From Qingrenia yutianensis (GTDB lineage Bacteria; Bacillota; Clostridia; UMGS1810): 46,993 bases of DNA. Under the pieces are notes generated by a model. It saw nothing but the letters and a program-made list of their open reading frames with translations, did not search any database and had not been told where the DNA came from. Below are positions 42,068 to 46,993 of the stretch, in pieces. The stretch covers positions 1 to 46,993 of the forward strand of contig NZ_JACRTE010000014.1 in the NCBI RefSeq assembly GCF_014385105.1, written 5' to 3'. The position numbers and the translations under genes were made by a program. How positions within the stretch are numbered: the stretch's first letter is position 1; each line of letters starts with the position of its first letter.

Positions 42068-42928
42068 TTATTTTGTAAGTGCGTCCGCAAGGCGCGCAAA
42101 TTCGTCTATCGAAAGTGTTTCGCCTCTGCGTTTTTCGTCTATGCCGATATTTTTAAGAATTTCTGAAATTTCCGCTTTTGAAAATCCCGAAAATCCCGCG
42201 TTTGAAAGTGCGTTTAAAAGCGTTTTTCTGCGCTGTGCGAACGACGCTTTCACCGTTTTGAAAAACATTTCTTCTTTTTTCACGCTGACGCGCGGTTTAT
42301 CGAGCAAATCGAGCCGTACCACCGTTGACGTGACTTTCGGAGGGGGCATAAACGAGGTGTTCGGAACGTCGAAAAGATAGTTTGCATTGCAAAAATACTG
42401 CACCGCAAGGCTGATTGCGCCGAAATCTTTCGTTCCCTCGCTTGCGCAAAGGCGCTTTGCGACCTCTTTCTGCACCATAACCGTTATGCTTTTGAATTTC
42501 ACCTTGCTTTCCAAAAGCATCATAATTATCGGCGTTGTGATGTAATACGGCAGATTTGCCGCAACTTTCACGTTTTCCGTGCCGAATTTTTCCTCGGCAA
42601 GGCTTTTTATGCCGATTTTCATAACGTCGTCGTTTATAATTTCAAAATTGTCAAAATCCTTTAAATTTTCCTCAAGAATGGGGATAACCGTTTTGTCGAT
42701 TTCAACGCACACGACTTTTTTCGCCGCACCGCAAAGGCGCTGTGTAAGCGTGCCGAAGCCGGGGCCGATTTCAAGAACGCAGTCGTCCTCCGAAATATCC
42801 GCGCCGGACAAAATGCCTGCAAGCGCGCCCTCGTCTACCAGAAAATTCTGGCCGAGCGACTTTGAAAATCTAAACTCATATTCCGATAAAATTTCTTTAA
42901 TCACGCGCGGTGACGCTAAATTTCTCAT
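42068..42928 (-). CDS. rsmA: 16S rRNA dimethyladenosine transferase RsmA (KsgA)
   Basis: A 286-residue SAM-dependent enzyme that dimethylates two adenosines near the 3' end of 16S rRNA. KSLGQNFLVDEGAL, the SAM motif LEIGPGFGTLTQRL, CVEIDKTVIPILEENL and the catalytic AANLPYYITTPIIM are present. ATG 42928 overlaps the TGA of the oxidoreductase gamma gene (ATGA), so translation is coupled to a metabolic operon, an unusual partner for rsmA. The bidirectional terminator follows within a few bases. Confidence 0.95.
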   Translation of the reverse strand: MRNLASPRVIKEILSEYEFRFSKSLGQNFLVDEGALAGILSGADISEDDCVLEIGPGFGTLTQRLCGAAKKVVCVEIDKTVIPILEENLKDFDNFEIINDDVMKIGIKSLAEEKFGTENVKVAANLPYYITTPIIMMLLESKVKFKSITVMVQKEVAKRLCASEGTKDFGAISLAVQYFCNANYLFDVPNTSFMPPPKVTSTVVRLDLLDKPRVSVKKEEMFFKTVKASFAQRRKTLLNALSNAGFSGFSKAEISEILKNIGIDEKRRGETLSIDEFARLADALTK

Positions 42929-43455
42929 AAATTGTAACCTGTGTCAAACGCTTTCATATTATTTTCCAGAAGTTCAGGCTTTGAGGGCGGAACCATTTTT
43001 GTAACTGCCTTTTTGATTTCATCGTACGTGAAAAGTCCCGTTTCTTTTACAAGCTTGCCCACCATAATGATGTTTGCAAGCTTGGGAAGTCCCATTTTAT
43101 TCGCAAGATTTGTTGCGTCGATTTTGAAAACTTCAACGTCATTTCTTTCAACATCGCGCGAAATAAGAGTCGAGTCGATAAAAATTTTACCGCCTTTAAC
43201 AACCGAATTTTCAAATTTGTCAAGCGACGGGCCGTTCATAACCACAAGGCTTGTGGGGTCGGTGATAACGGGCGACGCTACCGGCTCGTCCGACACTATA
43301 ACCGAGCAGTTTGCCGTACCTCCGCGCATTTCGGGGCCGTATGAGGGAAGATGCGAAACGTTTTTGCCCTCGTTCATTCCGGCATATGCCACAACCTTTC
43401 CGGCAAACAGAATACCCTGACCGCCGAAGCCTGCAAAAATTATTTCCTGTGTCAT
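42925..43455 (-). CDS. 2-oxoacid:ferredoxin oxidoreductase gamma subunit
   Basis: A 176-residue subunit of the pyruvate/ketoisovalerate oxidoreductase gamma family. GFGGQGILFAGKVVAYAGMNEGKNVSHLPSYGPEMRGGTANCSVI (residues 8-52) is the hallmark. In four-subunit enzymes (Kor/Vor) it helps hold the dimer and bind CoA. It lies 1 nt after the beta gene (43457) and overlaps rsmA by four bases. The 2-oxoglutarate versus branched-chain substrate is not settled by this subunit. Confidence 0.94.
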   Translation of the reverse strand: MTQEIIFAGFGGQGILFAGKVVAYAGMNEGKNVSHLPSYGPEMRGGTANCSVIVSDEPVASPVITDPTSLVVMNGPSLDKFENSVVKGGKIFIDSTLISRDVERNDVEVFKIDATNLANKMGLPKLANIIMVGKLVKETGLFTYDEIKKAVTKMVPPSKPELLENNMKAFDTGYNL

Positions 43456-43456
43456 C

Positions 43457-44212
43457 TTATTTATCCCCCTTTTCTGCCGTAATATCCTTATAAACTCCCA
43501 AAGGATAGTGAGGAATCATATTATCTCTGAGCCAGTCCATAGCCTCAAGCGGTGACATTCCCCAGTTTGTGGGACAGGTCGAAACAACCTCGACAAGCGA
43601 AAATCCCTTGCCGTCAAGCTGGGTTTGGAACGACTTTTTAATAGCTTCTTTTGCTTTTTTGATGTGCGCAACGCTGTCTACCGCAACACGCTCGATATAC
43701 GCCGGACCCTCGAGAGTTGAAAGCATTTCGCTCACTCTTATGGGGTATCCCTGTGTTGCCGCATTACGTCCGTACGGCGAGGTTTGCGTAACCTGGCCGA
43801 CAAGCGTTGTCGGCGCCATCTGACCGCCCGTCATACCGTAGATTGCGTTGTTTATAAATATAATCGAAATATTTTCGCCTCGCGCCGCCGCGTGAACGGT
43901 TTCCGCCGTGCCTATAGCGGCAAGGTCGCCGTCACCCTGATAGGTGAAAACGAACGACTCGGGAAGCGCTCTTTTTATGCCCGTTGCAACCGCCGGCGCT
44001 CTGCCGTGAGCCGCCTGCTGCATATCGCACTCAAAATAGTTATACGAAAAAACACTGCATCCTACCGACGCAACGCCTACCGCCTTGCCCTCGATACCCA
44101 GCTCGTCTATAACCTCGGCAACCAAACGGTGCACAATGCCGTGCGTACAGCCGGGGCAGTAGTGAAAATTAACATCGCACAAAGCGTGCGGTTTTGTGAA
44201 AACCTTTTCCAT
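43457..44212 (-). CDS. 2-oxoacid:ferredoxin oxidoreductase beta (TPP) subunit
   Basis: A 251-residue thiamine-diphosphate subunit. The TPP motif is GDGDLAAIG ... FINNAIYGMTGGQ (about 94-135), followed by APTTLVGQVTQTSPYGRN, which is typical of 2-oxoglutarate and ketoisovalerate enzymes. HYCPGCTHGIVHRLVAEVIDELG near the N terminus and CSVFSYNYF also fit the family. It decarboxylates the 2-oxoacid to acyl-CoA with electrons going to ferredoxin. The alpha gene abuts it (start and stop share base 44212). Confidence 0.94.
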   Translation of the reverse strand: MEKVFTKPHALCDVNFHYCPGCTHGIVHRLVAEVIDELGIEGKAVGVASVGCSVFSYNYFECDMQQAAHGRAPAVATGIKRALPESFVFTYQGDGDLAAIGTAETVHAAARGENISIIFINNAIYGMTGGQMAPTTLVGQVTQTSPYGRNAATQGYPIRVSEMLSTLEGPAYIERVAVDSVAHIKKAKEAIKKSFQTQLDGKGFSLVEVVSTCPTNWGMSPLEAMDWLRDNMIPHYPLGVYKDITAEKGDK

Positions 44213-45276
44213 TAAAACGCACCTCCGTTTAATTCTTCGATTTTTGTCAAAATTTCGGTCGGAGTGGGCACAATGCCGCCCGTTCTGCCGAAGAAATGAA
44301 CCTCGCCCTTGCCGTTTACCGCAAGTTTTACGTCCTCGACCATCTGACCCGTACTCATTTCAACCGACAAAAATTTCTTTTTGCCGTCCGCAACGCGTGC
44401 AAAAACGTCTTTCGGGAACGGCCAAAGCGTAATCGGACGGATTAAACCGACTTTTATGCCTTTTGCGCGCGCCTTTGCCATTGCGGTTTTCGCGATACGC
44501 GCCGTTGTGCCGTATGCAACAAGGACTATATCCGCGTCGGACGTGCCTTCTTCTTCGAAACGAACCTCGTTCTGCTCGATAATGTCGTAGCGTTTCTGAC
44601 GTTCGATAATTGTATCTTCAAGGTCTTTTGCGTTAATGTAGAGCGAATTTATAATGTTGTGTTTGCGTTTCATCTGCGTACCGCACGCCGCCCAGCCTTT
44701 TTCCGCATAAACCGCGTTTTCGTCCTCCTCGGGGAACTCAACGGGTTCCATCATCTGACCGAGCATACCGTCGCCCATAAGCATTACGGGCATTCTGTAT
44801 TCATCCGCAAGATTAAACGCCTCGCTTGTCAAGTCTACCATTTCCTGAATTGACGACGGAGCCAAAACGATAAGGTGATAATCACCGTGGCCGCCGCCCT
44901 TTACCGCCTGGAAATAGTCGGACTGCGCCGGCTGAATACCGCCGAGTCCCGGGCCGCCGCGGACGATATTAACCACAACGCACGGAACGTTTGCACCGGC
45001 AATGTAGGAAAGTCCCTCCTGTTTTAAGCTTATTCCGGGGCTGGACGAGCTTGTCATAACCCTTTTTCCGGCACCGCCTGCGCCGTAAACCATATTTATC
45101 GCCGCAACTTCGCTCTCCGCCTGGAGGAAAGTTCCGCCGATTTTCGGCATTTTTTTAGCCATATAAGCCGATACCTCTGTTTGAGGCGTTATCGGGTATC
45201 CGAAAAACAAACGGCAGCCCGACCTTATTGCGGCCTCCGCAAGCGCTTCGTTACCTTTAACCAATACTTTTGCCAT
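44212..45276 (-). CDS. 2-oxoacid:ferredoxin oxidoreductase alpha subunit (VorB-like)
   Basis: A 354-residue alpha subunit with the N-terminal KGNEALAEAAIRSGCRLFFGYPITPQTEVSAYMAKKM, the conserved AESEVAAINMVYGAGGAGKRVMTSSSSPGISL, and a C-terminal transketolase-like domain (VAYGTTARIAKTAMAKARAKGIKVGLIRPITLWPFP). It looks most like VorB-type subunits that act on branched-chain 2-oxoacids, which would fit the Liv uptake system in the same window, but the 2-oxoglutarate enzyme is close. ATG 45276 follows AGGTAGG; a TTG 9 nt upstream is less likely. Confidence 0.94.
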   Translation of the reverse strand: MAKVLVKGNEALAEAAIRSGCRLFFGYPITPQTEVSAYMAKKMPKIGGTFLQAESEVAAINMVYGAGGAGKRVMTSSSSPGISLKQEGLSYIAGANVPCVVVNIVRGGPGLGGIQPAQSDYFQAVKGGGHGDYHLIVLAPSSIQEMVDLTSEAFNLADEYRMPVMLMGDGMLGQMMEPVEFPEEDENAVYAEKGWAACGTQMKRKHNIINSLYINAKDLEDTIIERQKRYDIIEQNEVRFEEEGTSDADIVLVAYGTTARIAKTAMAKARAKGIKVGLIRPITLWPFPKDVFARVADGKKKFLSVEMSTGQMVEDVKLAVNGKGEVHFFGRTGGIVPTPTEILTKIEELNGGAF

Positions 45277-45286
45277 TTTTCTCAAC

Positions 45287-45493
45287 CTACCTTTCTACCT
45301 CAATTACCACGTCGGGACAAATTGTTGCGCAAAAGGCACAGCCTATACATTTGTCCTGCTCAATCACGGTTGCCGGATTGAAGCCTTTTTTGTTAATCCT
45401 GTCTTTTGCGATTACCACAATTTTTTTCGGACAGGCGGACACGCAAAGCATACAACCCTTGCATTTGTCCTCGTTGAACACTACCTTTGCCAT
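45287..45493 (-). CDS. Ferredoxin-like delta subunit of the 2-oxoacid oxidoreductase
   Basis: A 68-residue protein with two [4Fe-4S] motifs: Cys11, Cys14, Cys17, Cys21 and Cys49, Cys52, Cys55, Cys59. It carries electrons from the TPP site to soluble ferredoxin. The extra loop between the motifs (KDRINKKGFNPATVIEQDK) is usual for KorD/VorD subunits. ATG 45493 follows a full AAGGAGGTG site. It is 10 nt before the alpha gene and 48 nt after the ATPase gene. Confidence 0.94.
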   Translation of the reverse strand: MAKVVFNEDKCKGCMLCVSACPKKIVVIAKDRINKKGFNPATVIEQDKCIGCAFCATICPDVVIEVER

Positions 45494-45541
45494 TTACGGC
45501 ACCTCCTTATTACGTTTATCGAAAATTAGTAAATTTTTAAA

Positions 45542-46189
45542 TTAAAACGGTAAATTCATAAATGTTTCAAGCTCAAAATGCTTGTTCTTTTGCGGAATTT
45601 TATCGAGAATTTCCTTTTTTCCCGATATATATGTCACACCCGTTCCGAGCTTTTCAGCGCATTTTTCTATCAGCTCCGCGCTGTTTAAAATGTGGCTCGG
45701 TTCGGTGAGATACGCAAGATTTGTGTTATTTACCACGTCGGTGATTTTAAGGCGCGATGTTTCTTCGATTTTGTGCGCAAGCTCCAGAATATCGTCCTCG
45801 TTTGCCGTCATAGGACGCATTGCGTTTATCACAAAATACATTTTGTATTCCTTGTTTTTGATGTAGTTAAAAAATCCGCCAAGAGCCACCGCTCCGTCCT
45901 CGTCGCCCCCGACGTCGAAAACCGCCTCGGTTCCGCCGTCCGCAAACACCGATAAAATTTCGCTCGGCAAAACGGGAATGTCGACGTTTGAGCTTGCAAA
46001 CTCCGACGCGACAACGTTTATACCCTTTTCGGACAGAAAATTTTTAACGTCGCTCGTGCGGAAATACGGATTTACAATGTCAAGGTCGCAGATTGTGACG
46101 CGCTCTCCCTCCGCTTTTTTCTTCAGCGCAAGATTTAGCGCAAACTCGGTTTTTCCGCTTCCGTAGTGACCTGTTACTATGCTAATCAC
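45542..46189 (-). CDS. P-loop ATPase of the CobQ/MinD-ParA type, role unknown
   Basis: A 215-residue nucleotide-binding protein with Walker A VTGHYGSGKTEFALNLAL (P-loop near residues 7-14), a switch-like CDLDIVNPYFRTSD and a possible Walker B region AVFDVGGDEDGAV. The fold is that of the SIMIBI (MinD/ParA/CobQ) ATPases. I cannot name a function. It overlaps rseC by 8 nt and precedes the ferredoxin-type subunit, so it may help to assemble or load the oxidoreductase (inference from position only). The start is ATG 46189. Confidence 0.8.
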   Translation of the reverse strand: MISIVTGHYGSGKTEFALNLALKKKAEGERVTICDLDIVNPYFRTSDVKNFLSEKGINVVASEFASSNVDIPVLPSEILSVFADGGTEAVFDVGGDEDGAVALGGFFNYIKNKEYKMYFVINAMRPMTANEDDILELAHKIEETSRLKITDVVNNTNLAYLTEPSHILNSAELIEKCAEKLGTGVTYISGKKEILDKIPQKNKHFELETFMNLPF

Positions 46190-46580
46190 GGTGATATATC
46201 ACCTCCGAAATTGTGTGAGTTATTTCTTTTTTACCCAAAAATTTTATGACAATAAGCCACACCGCGAGCGAAACCGCGGTGAAAATAAGGCTTAATTTTT
46301 CGCTTTTAAACACCGCACCGCCGAGGATAAGCGATACAATAAACAAAATCACGGGCAGAATGTAGAGAATAAACGACGAAAAAAGCACGCTTTTTGTGCT
46401 TGCGGTGACGCTCACCGTGTCGCCCTCCGACGCGCCGATACTGTTTTCGGCAAGCACCTGCACACCGCGGTTTTCACAGATTTTGCAGTGCACACAGCTT
46501 TCACCGCACGCGGATTTGCGCACGCATAAAACGTACGCGAATTTACCGTCTGTTTTTGTAACACGTCCCTGACCCGTCAT
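46182..46580 (-). CDS. rseC: RseC/SoxR-reducing-system family membrane protein
   Basis: A 132-residue protein with a cysteine-rich N-terminal domain (Cys19, Cys25, Cys29, Cys32, Cys35) and two membrane helices (about 64-85 and 95-115). This is the RseC_MucC family (PF04246), known from the SoxR-reducing system and from Rnf-linked loci; the cysteines may hold a metal or iron-sulfur site. ATG 46580 follows AAGGTG. It is the first gene of the operon with the ATPase and the ferredoxin-dependent oxidoreductase. The rnf genes themselves are not in the window. Confidence 0.88.
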   Translation of the reverse strand: MTGQGRVTKTDGKFAYVLCVRKSACGESCVHCKICENRGVQVLAENSIGASEGDTVSVTASTKSVLFSSFILYILPVILFIVSLILGGAVFKSEKLSLIFTAVSLAVWLIVIKFLGKKEITHTISEVIYHRD

Positions 46581-46653
46581 ATTTTCACCTTAAACCGTCC
46601 GGCCGGTTTTTGCATTGCCCTGTCGGTTTTTGTCATATTTTTTGTTAACGTAT

Positions 46654-46682
46654 AGTATAGCAAATTTTTTTGAGTTTGTAAA
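46654..46682 (-). promoter_or_regulatory. Promoter of the rseC-oxidoreductase-rsmA operon
   Basis: On the minus strand TTTACA (46682-46677), 17 nt, TATACT (46659-46654), about 75 nt before the rseC start. Confidence 0.65.
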
Positions 46683-46790
46683 GCAGAAAAATAAGCGTTT
46701 ATGCAAATTTAACCAAAAGGGAGGGAAAAAGGAAGGTGATGTTTCCCCTCGCCCCCTCGATTTTGCTGAAACTTTAAATTTTTTCTTCTA

Positions 46791-46993
46791 TATCAAAAAT
46801 AGGTTATCGTAATTTTTTGGTTGCTCCGCAGGCTCTGCTTTTGGCGCAAAAGCAGAGGGAAAACGTGGGGGTTTCGATTCCCCCACACCCCTAAACGACA
46901 AGGGCTATGCCCTTGACCCGTTCTGTAAATGTTAATTTTTAGCGAACGGTTTGTTTTCTGTTATTGTTTGAGAAATATTTCGATAACCTGTTG
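46791..46993 (+). repeat. Window-end repeat, right copy
   Basis: Nearly identical, in inverted orientation, to 80-283, including the CTCTGCTTTTG/CAAAAGCAGAG hairpin, the GTGGGGG/CCCCCAC palindrome and the CAAGGGC/GCCCTTG stem. About 46720-46790 resembles the flank of the related element at 17745-17800. The window stops inside the repeat. No gene is seen after rseC. Confidence 0.8.

Noticed and set aside
42925..43420. Open frames opposite the oxidoreductase and other conserved genes on the complementary strand
   Set aside because: They are mirror frames of well-supported genes with biased codon use and lack ribosome sites.
1..46993. CRISPR array, tRNA or rRNA genes, prophage
   Set aside because: No regular direct repeats with spacers, no cloverleaf or rRNA-like stretches and no phage structural genes were seen.

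Overview
The window looks like a chromosomal piece of an anaerobic, Gram-positive-type bacterium of class Clostridia; genus and species cannot be set from the sequence. The reasons are strong GGAGG-type ribosome sites, SLH-domain surface proteins, an electron-bifurcating Etf/lactate dehydrogenase-type operon, a ferredoxin-dependent 2-oxoacid oxidoreductase, WalJ-, YajC-, TIGR04086- and MutS2-type Firmicutes genes, and no outer-membrane genes. No tRNA, rRNA, CRISPR array, phage gene or transposase gene was seen.

Layout. 1-345: repeat DNA. 346-2064 (-): secreted MORN-repeat protein. 2282-7123 (+): branched-chain amino acid ABC transporter livJ/livHMGF, with a terminator-like hairpin after the binding-protein gene. 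7307-8047 (-): DUF1275 membrane protein. 8382-14697 (+): murA, a WalJ-type hydrolase, an XRE-cupin regulator, an acyl-CoA synthetase, a glutamate-cysteine-ligase-like protein and an acyl-ACP thioesterase, tightly packed. 14716-16298 (+): a TrpB2-type tryptophan synthase beta gene behind a consensus promoter and a leader that looks like a TRAP-controlled attenuator. 16333-16635: palindromic element. 16642-17461 (-): TIGR04086 protein and yajC. 17598-17741: long near-palindromic repeat. 17977-21358 (+): etfB-etfA-lctD.

21484-28827 (-) is a surface block: two paralogous SLH proteins with cohesin-like N-terminal domains, a 1010-residue modular protein with a cohesin-like module and a C-terminal dockerin, and a smaller protein ending in half a dockerin. 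29063-41344 (-) is mostly housekeeping: mutS2, a WYL regulator, a HAD phosphatase, the conserved pyrH-frr-uppS-cdsA-dxr-rseP order, an M14 peptidase, apbE and trxB. 41487-41763 is a second palindromic element related to the first. 41795-42022 (+) is a small membrane protein gene. 42068-46580 (-) is an operon of rseC, a P-loop ATPase, a four-subunit 2-oxoacid:ferredoxin oxidoreductase and rsmA. 46791-46993 is an inverted copy of the left-end repeat.

Together the metabolic genes suggest fermentation of amino acids and lactate: branched-chain amino acid uptake (Liv), oxidative decarboxylation of 2-oxoacids to acyl-CoA with ferredoxin reduction (Vor/Kor type), acyl-CoA formation from free acids, and lactate (or another 2-hydroxyacid) oxidation linked to ferredoxin and NAD by Etf. 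The three observations most worth a second look are the TRAP-like leader upstream of trpB2, the family of palindromic elements whose hairpins keep a GTCA loop while their stems change by compensating substitutions, and the compact SLH/cohesin-like/dockerin surface cluster with no glycoside hydrolase beside it.
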